The notes below the pieces were generated by a model. That model worked only from the letters and a program-made list of their open reading frames with translations, searched no databases and was not told where the DNA came from. The position numbers and the translations under genes are program-made. From Lineus longissimus (Eukaryota > Nemertea > Pilidiophora > Heteronemertea > Lineidae), in contig NC_088310.1 of assembly GCF_910592395.1 (NCBI RefSeq), positions 6,641,501-6,705,500 of the forward strand: a stretch of 64,000 nucleotides of DNA, in the 5' to 3' direction. Positions 1 through 12,660 of this stretch are shown here, in pieces; the stretch's first letter is position 1, and the number at the start of each line of letters is the position of its first letter.

Positions 1-20
1 CTCTTTTCATTTCGTTTCAG

Positions 21-3000
21 TACAAGGTTGTTGCGGCACAGCAGCAATCGATGAACAATGAGCCAAGTATAGACGCGTGGCTAAACCTCGATGACGATGA
101 GGTCGTAGACACTTCATTATCTAAGCTGGAAAGCGAAGCCAAAGAGGTAGTCAATCACTCCATCACTAGTAATAATAACAATAATGCAGCCTGCTTAGTG
201 CGGAATAAGGGCAACAAATCCTGAACATTGCACATAGTGTAATATTATCATACATAAACTTTTCTACTCTGTATATATATACAGCTAGAGTGCCAAAGAA
301 GAGATTAGCTGTTATAAAACTTCACGGTGTGATTGTGGAGGTGTGACCACGTTCCGTGCCGTGGGCGGGAAGTGTGTCTTGGGCTTTGTTATGTTTCGAT
401 TCATGTCGAATGTGTTAACAACAGCTTCCTTTGTCCCTGGTCAGAAGGTACCATCTTGTTCCTCCAGGATAAAACCTGGAGCTGTTTTCTGTCCTCGTCT
501 CGTGCACTTGAGCACCGTCCTGTTGGCACTGGAAATATTGTCACTGTCATTCACTGAACACTGTTTCATCATTTATTAACAACTGAACACTGCTAATAGT
601 AATTACTTGCAAGGAATCTCAACAAGAGATTTTAAGCAGGTCATTCTTTGGTCAGAATTGGGAAGTCTAAATCAAAAAGCTGTGGAATGAAGGGACTACC
701 ATTGCTCTTTGGTTGTCCTCATTATGTAGCTTGTGCTTTGAACCAGCCAAGAGTGCCAAAACACGACAGTATTTTGAGCAATGGTAGTCCTTCATGGTAC
801 TCCTGTGGTGGCAAGCCATGTTTTAGGTGTCAAACTGGTTGCCAGGAGGACATCTGCTTGTGGCGCTAATGGTTTCTTGTGCCAGCCCACCCAAATCTTT
901 GACAGGTTAGCGCTGTGTTTACAAGTCTGAACAGTCAGGAACCTGACAATGTGCTTTTGACCGTTTTATCCTTTAAATGCTGATTTAATATTAGCAGTGT
1001 AGTTTTTAACACACCCTTTCTAATTGCAGATGCAAGATCGTAAAAAAGTATCTGTCAGAATTTCATTATCTTAAAGTTGTCCGTGTCTTTGATTATCCGT
1101 ATCTATCACCCACTGCCTGCACGGTTTAGCCTTCATAATTGTCACAATACCCAAATGACCAAATAGATTTGATCACCACGTCAGTTGTTTATGCAGTGTA
1201 GCTTAGTAGGCAAAGTGGTAGTGCTTTCGTCATAGCAGTGAGTTCCTCGATTCCCCACCTCCACACTACCTCACCATTTGCAGGAAGTGTTGACTTGAAA
1301 TGCCCTGGTATACGGCGTGAGCCTGTAAAAATGGGACAGCCTATTTCTAGTATGACTGATGTGCATTGATAAAAATATGATAAGCTCATCGGATTCGATG
1401 ATTTTGACGAAAGGATCAAACTAGAAATAGGCCGTTCCCTTTTTTTGTGCCACCCTGTATTGGTGCTATGATCAAGTGGACAAAGTGTTTTCCTAATTTC
1501 TTAGTTTTGGAAATTGAATATCATACCTTGGTAGTGCCAAGACATTTCGTAAGATGCCACGCTTCATCAGTTGAAATTGGGGAAGTCAGATACTGGTGTG
1601 TCGCCTTTTGGTGTAAACAATTACCAGAAGTTGCCTATAATTGGATGCTGAAAAATGATATTGTATGGGTGATAAATATGGATTGTCCAAGACGCCTTCA
1701 GTTTGGTTAAGGCTTGTTGAGTTTTATCTTGCCAGTGATCTTTGAGCGATATTTTCTGACCAGGAAACAGTGTGAAAGCTGATAATGGTCTCCAAATTTG
1801 TTGGTGATATGTCCTCGGAGTAGGCTTCAGTTGTTTGCAGTTTTATTTAATGAAAAGCTTGACAACGAATAATTTTCCGCAGCAGAATCACTGCCACTTT
1901 TAGCAATTGCTTGAATTAATGTTCATTTAAGATTATTTATTGTTTGTTTCACTGCAGTATTTGATAATATTGTAGGTGTCGTTTTGTATCATTTTGATAT
2001 TTTTCACTCTGAATTGGGAGAGCAAGTTGCCCAGAGCACATAATTGCATATTCACAGGCATGAGTTTCTAAACTTCCAAAAGTTTTACGAAATTTTGTCG
2101 CGACTTTCAATCCCCGATTCACCAAGCAGTTCCAAAATGGGCAAAAAATCAGTAGAATTGTCATTTCTGATATTGATCATAACAAGGAGGCCATGATTTT
2201 ACAAAATTTCTTGCCATTTGTGCTGTTTTGTATTGATTAGTTTTATGCACTTCTGCCCAGGGTTCTCAATCTTTCAAGATTTGTGGAATAACCTGTAGTT
2301 TTTTGGACACCAAGGTGTCCTAATTTGTTATCACTGTTCATTGAGCGTTCTGAAAGTCATAGCACACTGACTTTGCCATATGTAGTTATAATGTCCAGGT
2401 CAATTTCATTGATACCTGTATGTGATGTACTGATGGTGTTTGCTCAATTATGTACTCAATTTGAAACTACTGTCCGCAGTAAACCTTGACCCAAGTGATA
2501 AGCAAGACTTAAAAATCATGGAACATAGATTTTGAATGATGAGTGAAACCAACCTTTACTTTATATGAAGAACTGGGAAAAACAAATCCTTTTTTGTTGT
2601 GCTAACTTGGAATTGTCTGGTTCAGGTCATCAGTTGAGTTAACTGCTTGCCAAGTTTTGCCATACATGTAGGTTGCTTGGGATTCTTAAGAATATCTTGG
2701 AGGTGTGAGTGTCCATTTTAATGGAAAGTGGAGTAAAAAAACATCGAGCTACGTACGTTTAAGTACCATGCAGCGCAATCATTTTTTGCTTCTTTCCTGC
2801 TGTTTGCCGTCATTGCACATCTTGTTATCATCCAGATTGCAGTTTTGTTCCTTTGTGTGTGTGTGCGCGCATGTGTGGTGTAGGTAGTTAGCTGCCAACG
2901 TGCATACACTAATCATCTCTAGACTTTTAGATCGCCCGATTTTCAAATAATGCATGAACTAGGCAAACAGGGTATCTTGTCATCTTGTTAATACTACTAG

Positions 3001-5443
3001 GACTTACTGCACTAGTCTGTTATCTTTGCCAATCAGATTCTTTCAAAACCTAATTGAGACCCATTCCATCAATCCTTTGCTATATGTTTGATAAATTTAA
3101 ATAATCCTTGCCAAACGCCTCTTCATTTATTTCAGACTTTCATTCTCTCACAGACTTCTCGCCCAAAAATTTAAAAACTTCCTATTCATTTCCTATAAAT
3201 GTTGAAAGTAGTGGATATGATTTGGAAACACATCGTCGGTATTACAGTCAGGTTTCCTAATATAAATCATTAACTTTGATTAATCAGTTCGAGCAGACCC
3301 CACCTGTTGGGTCATATATCTTAAGATCTTAAGTTTTCAAGCTTTTTATCATCTATTCTGTCTTACATGTGTTAATATTAGTGGACAAAAATAATAAAAT
3401 TTCTTGAATTAAAAGTAAAAGTGATTCGAATTTTAGTAAATTTTCAGGAATTCATTAAGAAATCATTGACAAGAGTGTCAACTTTAGAGCCAAGCGAGAC
3501 TACATTTCATCAGATGAGCCAGATTTATCCATTGCTAAAAATATATTTCTTCAGATTCAGTTTATAATCCAATCTTGAATCCTGCAAGCTGATTGTTAAA
3601 TGCCCCTTCTCTAATTAACTAGAGGATTGGTTGCACCATATCGAGCATGGGTTTCTATTTTCTGTGGGCGAGCCTTTGTCATAGCAGCATCATCTTGACC
3701 AGCTTTTAGATCCTGTCCACCTATTTCCAAATCTGCCAATTTTATGTTGAATATGTTTCTACTTAAAATGCTTTCCTCAAACTTTTACCCCTTTCCATTT
3801 TTGTCTACTTTTCTACTTTTCCTGTGTACTTCGGTGAAAGATTATCTAAATTTTCCTTACCGAATTTCATTTCTTTCTTTGTTCAATATTTCTCAGAACT
3901 TGGTTGATTTTTCATTGGAACTTGGAAGAAAAGAAGAAAAGAAAACTAAAAAGCTTACCATAACTTGTTGGAAAAATTCAATCTCAGGCATATGCTTCAT
4001 GCTGAGATCAACCTCTAAGAAGGAATTCATCTTCTCTTTCTTGAACTCAACTTGAATTGAATTTCTGCTTGGAATGTGGAAAAATCTTGTGTTGAAAGGT
4101 GGCATCAACTCCTAGTCATCACCCTACGCATAGGCTTCAGATGATCTGTTGGTTGGGGGTAGCTTCCTTAGTAAATCTTGTCATATGGTGACAATTCTAA
4201 AAACATTCTCATTTAAACTCTTATCATCTCTTCTGATTGCTGCAGAAAACACAGGACAAAATATAAACAATGGAATAATATCTCTAAACACTATTGTGCT
4301 TGGATGAACAGTAACTTTCTGATAATTGAAGGGCGTTTCTTAACATTCTAATATTCATGTGTCAAAACCTCTCATTATCAATGTAAAACCGTCATCCCAG
4401 CATTGCATTATTTACAATGGGGACAGCGTGTGTGTCATTGATATGCAGTGCTTTCAAAACTAACAAGTTAACACCACTTTAGTTGCATTTCTTTCCCCTC
4501 CTGCATGCAGTTTATCATTATTTTATTGTTTATTTCATCCTCTAGTCTAACCCTTTCTCCTGCTATTTACCCTGGTAGTCATGTGCTGCTATGTGATAGG
4601 TTATCTGATCAGGGGTCGTGCTACAGACAAATATTCCCCTCCCCTCTACTGTCTTTTGAAAAAGATTCCTACTTTTCATAAGCAAAAGGAACCAGTTTGT
4701 AACCTATTGGATATTTCAAAACAAACCTGATGCCCCGGTTTGGTCCTTGCAAGTGGGTGTCGGAACCAGTGAGACATCTGCAACTCAGAATGAACATTTT
4801 CCTTGGCCAACTGTTCACAATGTTTTCCAAGCCAATTTTGCCAGTTAAGTGAGACCTAGTGCAACCCCTGATCAAGCCCCTGCTCTGATACCCTTTTAGT
4901 GGTGGTCCAATGATATCAGCATGTTGCAAAATTGTGTCGGCATCTGCCCAACGGAGCTGTTGGCTGCCCAGTCAGATTCCACTACAGTAGTAGTTCCCAT
5001 CATTGAATTGTCACAAAATTTCGAACACTTTCAGAAAAAAGGTTACATGTACTAATGAAACAGGCAAAGAACAAATTTATTGAAGGAATCATACCTCTAT
5101 TTCTTAAAAACCTTGCCCTCTACTTGCTGTTGTGCCAAAGAACGTTGATATCATGGATCATCCTTTCAAAAACTTTTAGTTCTCCTTTGTTCTGCCTACA
5201 GAAAATAGAACCCTGCATCGGTCCGTTGGTACAGTCTATCCTTGTTTCCTTTGCTTCCGTTTAATTTGTTTTTCTTTGCATGTGCTTTGCTAGGTTAACA
5301 AGACGCAGCAGACGAACCGGAACAAAGAGAAGCCTCTGTTACGCCGCAAGTCTGAGTTGCCACATGACGCGCACACGATCAGAGCTATTGAGAGTCACAA
5401 GCGAAGTGAGGAATATTTGACTACCTCAAGAGAAAACAACTGA
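21..5443 (+). CDS. 3' end of an unrecognised protein-coding gene (last two exons, 5' end outside window)
   Basis: Exon 21-146 follows a pyrimidine-rich acceptor (ttcgtttcag) and ends AAAGAG|gtagtc. Exon 5294-5443 follows a ctag acceptor. Both are phase 0, so they join in frame to give a 91-residue C-terminus ending in TGA at 5441-5443. The tail has an acidic patch ([12 protein letters not shown]) and then a basic segment ([13 protein letters not shown]). The RRKS in it fits a basophilic kinase consensus, which is inference. No domain, signal or membrane segment is visible in this part and I do not recognise the family. If the donor at 147 is not used, the frame runs on to a TGA at 222-224 and gives a different, Asn-rich 26-residue end. 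Exons upstream of the window would be needed to name it. Confidence 0.65.
147..5293 (+). other. 5.1-kb terminal intron of the first gene
   Basis: The stretch between the last two exons of the first gene carries no convincing coding exon on either strand; its open frames are short and without recognisable domains. It is AT-rich, has a GT microsatellite-like patch near 2860-2880, and contains a possible tRNA-derived SINE at about 1190-1460. If the donor at 147 is skipped, its first part becomes a 3' UTR. Confidence 0.5.
1190..1460 (+). repeat. possible tRNA-derived SINE remnant with an internal foldback
   Basis: Positions 1199-1210 (TAGCTTAGTAGG) match the pol III A-box consensus exactly. About 32 bp downstream, 1242-1255 resembles a B box with a 2-bp insertion. 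The 3' part has an inverted repeat, gggacagcctatttctag (1333-1350) against ctagaaataggccgttccc (1421-1439), followed by a T-run. This combination suits an old SINE. Only one copy is visible in the window, so chance similarity remains possible. Confidence 0.3.
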
Positions 5444-8110
5444 GATTGTTTAAATCGGGGGAGTGGCCGTCCGTCTGGGGGATATCTGGGCGTCGTGATG
5501 ATCGACATTGTGGATTGACTGGCTGATCATAGCCACAACGTATGCTCACACCTCCTGCATTTCCCACTGATGTGTATAAACAACATTCTGGGACCAGTCG
5601 AAACGCTTTGACACATTTCAACAGACTGATGACGATTTTCGTTTGAATTTAATTGAAAAAAAATCCTTAATATTTGATTTCTCAATAATGTTATTTGTAC
5701 GGATATTCAATGGAGGTGCTTCTTGGTTAACAATCTTATCTTATTTGTGGTGTGCTCAATTCATGAAGTTTTATCTAAGTTTTCTAACAATTATTGAAAT
5801 CTTTCCTCTTAAAGTGGGCTAAGCATGTTAAAGAAGTCACAGTACTCTTTTCCATGAAATCTTAATAATACGGTTACTTCAAATAACTGACCTTTCCCAA
5901 AAAATGTAAAGCAAGAAATTTATGTTTTGTGTGGGGACATACTTTATACAGACAACTGTGTCAATTTGCTTCTTGTCAGAAAATTGTTGTCAGTTTGTGT
6001 ATAAACCTGGCCAGAACTGAGATAATTGGAAAAAGAAGTGGAAAAATTCCATGTTGGGTAGCTACGTGGTGTTTTAAAATGATCAGTCATGCTTCAAAGT
6101 GGGTACCAGCAGATGGATTGATCAGGCTAACATTTTCCATCAAAATGAGTCCAATATCTTACCTGTCATTCTCGGCTTTTACTCAAAATAATTTTCCAAT
6201 TTTCTCAGTTCTGAAAGGGTTTATAAAGCGGTCAACTTGTGAGCTTGGCTCCCATGGGGTAGACCCGCCCAAAATAACTCCTGCTTGTCATGCTAACCTA
6301 TAACTAGAGGGATCACATGTCATATTGTTCTTGTGTTACCCGGCTGTTGTCAGTTGTTTTGTATTGATCACACTGCGTGTAAAGTTTTACCTTGCCCCAA
6401 TCTTGGTCATATTGTGCACCGTTGTCAAGTTGCTATTAATATGAGCTGGAATGATACACTCACGATGCAACTGTGGCAATATTTCACTCGTGATGTCAGT
6501 GACAAATCTCCTGCCGAGGCGTCACAATTTGACCAAGATTTTGTTTGAATGTTCTGATGATTTGTTACTGCTGCTGAGACGGCTTTGTATTTGGTTTTGG
6601 CTCCTGCTAGTACTAGTCATTGTTTAACATGTGTCCGCCATGTTGACTGTCGGTTACCTGGTAGGCGGGCTCGGACTGCTAGAAAATACATAATGCTATC
6701 TGATCTATTTCACCATTTCATAACTTCATAAGTGGCTAATGGAAAGATTTGGTTTGCGTATCATGATTTGGATTGAATTCAGTATCCCTTTGTTGTAATT
6801 TTTTGTCGACACAGTCTGTAATTATTAACAAAAAGTTGGCGAAGGCCAAGGGCTTCATGTATGGTAAGAAAAAAAGGACTTTTTTTCTGTCCCGTCTGAA
6901 TTTTGAGTTACCCCTTATGTTACCGATCCACAACTTTCCTCTGAAGATTCAAAATCAAGGTTTCATTCATCTTTGTATCTCTATCAGTCTATTCTTCAGT
7001 AGTTTTATCTTCCTTTCCAAACTTTAAAAGCAAAAAATATATGAAAAGACGTTCTATGAGTCCTAAAAAAGTGTAAGAGCTTTCAAATTATGTTACATGT
7101 ACATTTATGTCTTGCTTAAATCATGAAATTTAAAGATAATTTTTTAGTAAAAATCTGTAAAAATAATTCCTGAGCTCAAATGATGTGCGGTAGGTGATAC
7201 GTAATTATGGCATACTTCAAGATTCATGCTCTGGCCTGGTAGTCATTAATCATGATTCAATATCTTGATTCTACAATTCGTCAGTCTCCTCACTTGTACA
7301 CAAATCATGATCATAATAAACCCTGATTCTGGGTGAATATGCTACAATTTGTGCTGTGCGTGAAGATGCTGTGTTCAGTTTAGATTGGAGACTGGCTTCA
7401 CTCGCAAATGTGATGAAAGAAGCGATATCCAAATCTGGATATCAACTAATTTCATCTCATGATGATTAAAATAACCTCAGTTTTGAATGGAGATGATCGA
7501 ATTGGTCTCTTGTTATGAGTGGAGATCAGCTTCAAACATTTCATAAGGTATGGGGCAACACTATCGAATGGATTGCCTTTCGGTTTTGTGATGTATAAAG
7601 CCGCCTTCAATCTAGATTGTAATTCAGCAGCCTAAGACGTGATGTATTCTTTGCTAATACATTACGTGATGTATTCTGTAAATAGTATAGAGTCCTGTAC
7701 TGTTTGGCGCAGGAGTGTGAGGGGTGGTTCACAGCAATGATTCACACTGTTACATAGTATGTATAGTTTAGTTGTCTCGAAGTGTTGTGGGCCACCCATC
7801 AGTTGTACATTTTATAAATAAATCTGATGAAAATTTGAAACGAAATTGACAGAATTGGCTACTCGCATGCAGGCTGTAATTGATGTGTGGTTCAGTTACG
7901 GCAACGATTTTATCATGTCCTCATCGCCACAATATTTTCAGCCATTTACACAATCATTGATGTTATGTAATATGTATCTATTTATTAACACGACTCTCTG
8001 TTCAGCCCTGTGTATCAATTGTATTGATGAAAAAAAAGCAAATATGTGAACAGTGGAGTACAAGATCTGTTAAAAGCTATGATTAATAAAAATAATTTGT
8101 GGGGATAATG
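5444..8110 (+). other. probable long 3' UTR of the first gene
   Basis: After the TGA at 5441-5443 there is about 2.65 kb with no domain-bearing frame. Candidate poly(A) signals occur at 7817-7822 and 8085-8090, the latter in an A-rich context. A long AT-rich 3' UTR is the simplest reading; its true end is not determined. Confidence 0.45.
7817..7822 (+). terminator. candidate poly(A) signal AATAAA
   Basis: AATAAA within tttataaataaatctg, about 2.4 kb after the first gene's stop codon. A second AATAAA lies at 8085-8090. Either could end this transcript. Confidence 0.35.
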
Positions 8111-10700
8111 ATGATGATCCTAATACTATTGTAAGACTTGTTTACATGTGGTTTCGATATATTATTTTATCTTTGAATAAAACTACTAATTTTCTTTGTA
8201 GCATTTGTATTATATTGAAGCAATAAGTTGTAATATAGTTTTCTTTCACTGTGTAGTGGAGAAGTGTGGGGGTGCCCCTGGACCTTGGCCATGGACATGC
8301 TCCCGGTTGTTTTACACCCAGTAATCTGGCAACTTCTCGACAGTGCGATTTCCTATCGTCATGTTCAGTGTGACTCTGTTTTTCCACAGGTATTCAGCAA
8401 AATAAAACTTTGGGGGACAAGGTGGTTGTCATCTGCCAAATTCAGTCAAAGCGTCTGGAATTATGTGTTTCTGATGCTGCATACTAATATGATGGTTAGT
8501 TTGACTGGTCGTCAGCTCTCTTGGTGTACGAAATGGGTATAAAATTTGCATATTGAGGGGTGCATGTAAAAAAAAACCCAGGTCACTTCTAATGCTGGTG
8601 AGGTTTCCTTTAGCTCATTTTGTGATTCTCAGGGGTCTAGGGCATTCTTATGAACAAATTTAGAAGTGTTTAAGGAGGTTGCATAAGGAGAGTTGTGTAC
8701 ATAATTCATTTGTTTCAACCTGCGGTTAAAACTCCCATTTGACTTCATTTTCACCTTGCCTATCATGGGACTAGGTAAACAGTCTAAAAATTGTTAATAA
8801 TGACTCGCTAGAGGAAACTTGGGTGAACGTTTTCCCTCCCCAGGTTTGAGGCCAACACAACCTTAAGTGACTTATCAAATTGTAAATGATAGTAGAGGAT
8901 GATATTCAAACCAAGAGAAAGTCATTGCTTCTTGCAGCTATAGCTAAAATACTCTAAAATCTACCCCTGGAGACGAACTTGTATACCCTTGTGCCCTCTG
9001 AGGTTTTATAGTCAGTGAGTATTCCACGCATCCTGGACCCAATCTCTGGATTGCACTCATGTTGTAAATATGATTCATCAGGAATTTTCTACAATAGTCG
9101 CTGATACTGAGCAGTTGTGATTTGGGTGTCCACTGTTGAAAGATCCTAATCAAATCTTTGCATGCATGTTCCCTGTTGGCATGGTTTCAAAAACTTGTGT
9201 CCGCAAATAGTATAAATCCTGAAGATTTGAGGAGGGTTCTTTTGACTGCTGTCTGTGATTATATGACGCACTTGGTAGGAATATAATTCAGATAGTGGGT
9301 AATAAATTGTCATAATGTGATCTAACCTTTACCATGAAAATTGCTAGCACCGGGTTGCTGAGAAATTTAAAAAATGGTTTGCCAGTTTTATTTGGGTGAT
9401 TCTTCTTCTTCTTCAGCGTTCAACCTGCCTAAGTACTATAACCTGATTTGGGTGATGATAATACAGGTATTTCTTTATGATAAATAATGGGCATAAAGGA
9501 CCTAACTGGGGGAAAATATTGTGTGATTAAAAAAACTAATTTTGTGAGTGGTTTTCTGATTGATTCCTAAGCCAGTGCACTTTACTGCTCAATGAAATGT
9601 GTGAGAAAGGGATTCAGGCAGATTTTGTATGAATACATTCATGGTAATTTATATGAATTCAGTAATTTTCTGAGTGATTTTGAAAGGATTATTTCTGGCC
9701 TGGATAGAACTTCAGCCCAGACATATAATTTTGGTTAAGTTTATCAGATAACAACTTGAAATAGCGTGAGGTTGACGTCATTGTTAAAAATGTCGGTTGA
9801 ATGTTACCACTGAAATCGGGCTTGATACTGGTGGCATGTATCAGTTCGGCCTTGAGTTCTCAGGTTCAAGTGAGATAAGTTTGCTTGAGAAATCTCTCAG
9901 AAATATGCATGCCTTTCTCAATTCTTGGTGAATCCAGAGATTTTGTCCAACCTGTTGTAGATAGTTAGCTGCTGGTCAGTGGTATATATCAATAGAGACC
10001 TAATGAGATGGTCCACTTTTCTGCTTGGCAGCTTGGTGTGTAGTTGACCTACCGCCAGGCTGCCGGTGCCAGTCTTTCGGTCTTCCTCTAGGTTCTCTTG
10101 AGAAAGCTGTCCATATAGCTTATTGCACTGCTTCTTCCCTCGCCGCTGAACTTGCTATCTCAAAAATCTTCTCCTCTGTGCTGTCGAGTTGTCATAATGG
10201 AAAACCTATTTCTTTACTTGGCTAAGGGGCAGAACAGTAATTAATCAATGAAAAAGTAGTACATGTACTTTGGAAACTTATACATTTGCAAATTAAGGCC
10301 TCATCCTAGTACACAAATCAGTTAGATGGTGTTAATTTTTGATCAAGTTTGTCCTGATGACATGAACGAGGATGGATTTTGAGATAGCTTGAATGGCATG
10401 ATACACAATGCATACCACCACCTTTAATGGTATTACATTGATTGTTTGTCAGTAAGATCTTGGGTTTTTTTCTGTTGCATGTCTTATTGTTGTCATGCTG
10501 GAGAAAATTTGAAGGAAAAAAAATGTAAAATAAAATGCAGATGTCCATTTACAAATGTCTCATTCATATGTTTTCTTTGGACTCTTTGATAGACGTGGAA
10601 GGGTTTGGGTAATAGTGCCCATGCTGTTGGCATTCTGAATCTTGGGATGATACCTGGAAGACCCATCTGAAACAACTTGTAGCAGATAAAACCGTGGGGC
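8111..10700. other. intergenic stretch, no gene seen
   Basis: No exon chain or recognisable protein is visible on either strand; open frames are under 95 codons and domainless. The sequence is AT-rich with no obvious tandem repeats. It leads into the inverted minisatellite beginning at 10701. Confidence 0.5.
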
Positions 10701-10720
10701 TGACTAGGTTAACCTAGTCA
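10701..10720. repeat. perfect 20-bp palindrome at the edge of the minisatellite
   Basis: TGACTAGGTTAACCTAGTCA is identical to its own reverse complement. It abuts the first repeat unit of the array (catgggacagac...), so it marks the left boundary of the giant inverted repeat. Confidence 0.9.
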
Positions 10721-12600
10721 CATGGGACAGACAAATCCTCCTGCTACACCAGCCACAATTTGTGATGGGACAATTCCTCCTGCTACACCAGCCACAATTT
10801 GTGATGGGACTATTCCTCCTGTTACACCAGCCACAAGTTGTAAAAGACAGAATACATGTCCTGCTACAACCAGCCACAGGTTGTGAAGGGACCATTTCTC
10901 CTGGTAAACAAACCACAAGTTGTGAAACACATGGGACAGACATTTCCTCCTGCTACACCAGCCACAATTTGTGATGGGACTATTCCTCCTGCTTCAACCA
11001 GCCACAAGTTGTAACAGGACCATTTCTCCTGTAACAAACCAAAGTTGCGAAACACATGGGACAGACAATTCCTCCTGCTACACCAGCCACAAGTTGTTGA
11101 ACACAGAAGACGATTCCTCCTGCTTCACCATTCACAAGATGTAGAATAACAGAAGACTATTCCTCCTGCTACACCAGCCACAATTGGTAATAGACGGATG
11201 TCCTGCTACAACCAGCCACAAGTTGTGACGGGACCATTTCTCCTGGTAAACAAACCACAAGTTGCGAAACACATGGGACAGGCAATTCCTCCTGCTACAC
11301 CAGCCACACTTTGTAACAGGACTATTCCTCCTGCTACACCAGCCACAAGCTGTTGAACTCAGAAGAGGATTCCTCCTGCTTCACCAACCACAAGATGTGG
11401 TATGACAGAAGACTATTGCTCCTGCTACACCAGCCACAATTTGTAAAAGACAGAAGACATGTCCTGCTACAACCAGCCACAAGTTGTGACGGGACCATTT
11501 CTCCTGGTAAACTAACCACAAGTTGCAAAACACATGGGACAGACAATTTCTCCTGCTACACAAGCCACAAGTTGTTGAACTCAGAAGACGATTCCTCCTG
11601 CTTCACCACCCACAAGATGTAGAATGACAGAAGACTATTGCTCCTGCTACACCAGCCATAATTTGTAAAAGACAGAAGACAAATCCTGCCACAACCAGCC
11701 ACAAGTTGTGACGGGCCATTTCTCTTGGTAAACAAACCACAAGTTGCAAATCATATGGGACAGACAATTCCTCCTGCTACACAAGCCACAATTTGTGACG
11801 GGACTATTCCTTCTGCTACACCAGCCACAATTTGTAAAAGACAGAAGACAACTCCTGCTACAACCACCCACAAGTTGTGACGGGACCATTTCTCCTGGTA
11901 AACAAACCACAAGTTGCAAAACACATGGGACAGACAATTCCTCCTGCTACACCAGCCACAATTTGTAAAAGACAGAAGACTATTACTCCTGCTACACCAA
12001 CCACAATTTGTAAAAGACAGAAGACATGTCCTGCTACACACAGCCACAAGTTGTGACGGGACCATTTCTCCTGGTAAACAAACCACAAATTGCAAAACAC
12101 ATGGGACAGACAATTCCTCCTGCTACACAAGCCACAATTTGTAAAAGACAGAAGACAACTCCTGATACAACCAGCCACAAGTTGTAAAAGACAGAAGACA
12201 ACTCCTGCTACAACCAGCCACAAGTTGTGACGGGACCATTTCTCCTGGTAAACAAACCACAAGTTGTAAAACACACGGGACAGACAATTCCTCCTGCTAC
12301 ACCAGCCACAAGTTGTTGAAGTCAGAAGACGATTCCCCCTGCTTCACCATTCACAAGATGTGGAATGACAGAAGACTATTCCTCCTGTTACACCAGCCAC
12401 AAGTTGTAAAAGACAGAGGACATGTCCTGCTACAACAAGCCACAAGTTGTGACGGGACCATTTCTCCTGGTAAACAAACCACAAGTTGCGAAACACATGA
12501 GACAGACAATTCCTCCTGCTACACCAACCACAAGTTGTTGAACGCAGAAGACGATTCCTCCTGCTTCACCATCCACAAGATGTAGAATGACAGAAGACTA
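10720..12600 (+). repeat. left arm of inverted minisatellite (+ orientation)
   Basis: Tandem monomers of about 40-50 bp share the core CCTGCTACACCAGCCACAA followed by a TTGT-containing tail. At least three monomer types alternate: one starting caattcctcctgc, one with gacatgtcctgctacaacc, and one with ccatttctcctggtaaaca ending in cacatgggacagac. Together they form a higher-order unit of a few hundred bases. Copies differ by scattered substitutions. The absence of stops in some frames produces open frames, but the periodicity, the opening of several frames on both strands and the lack of a consistent start argue against a coding function. Confidence 0.92.
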
Positions 12601-12660
12601 CCGATTACCGTTCGTCTGCTACAACCAGCCCTAAAGTTGTTTACCAGAAGAATGGTCCAG
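12601..12660. other. centre (spacer) of the giant inverted repeat
   Basis: About 60 bp between the two oppositely oriented arrays. It begins with a short non-repeat sequence (ccgattaccgttcgtc), followed by a rearranged partial monomer containing ctaaagttgtttaccag. This is where repeat orientation flips from CCAGCCACAA to TTGTGGCTGG. Confidence 0.8.

Noticed and set aside
11751-12274. Long overlapping open frames (up to 138 codons) in the left minisatellite arm, and others on both strands
   Set aside because: They follow the monomer period, occur in several frames and both strands, and lack a consistent start or domain; best explained by a stop-poor repeat.
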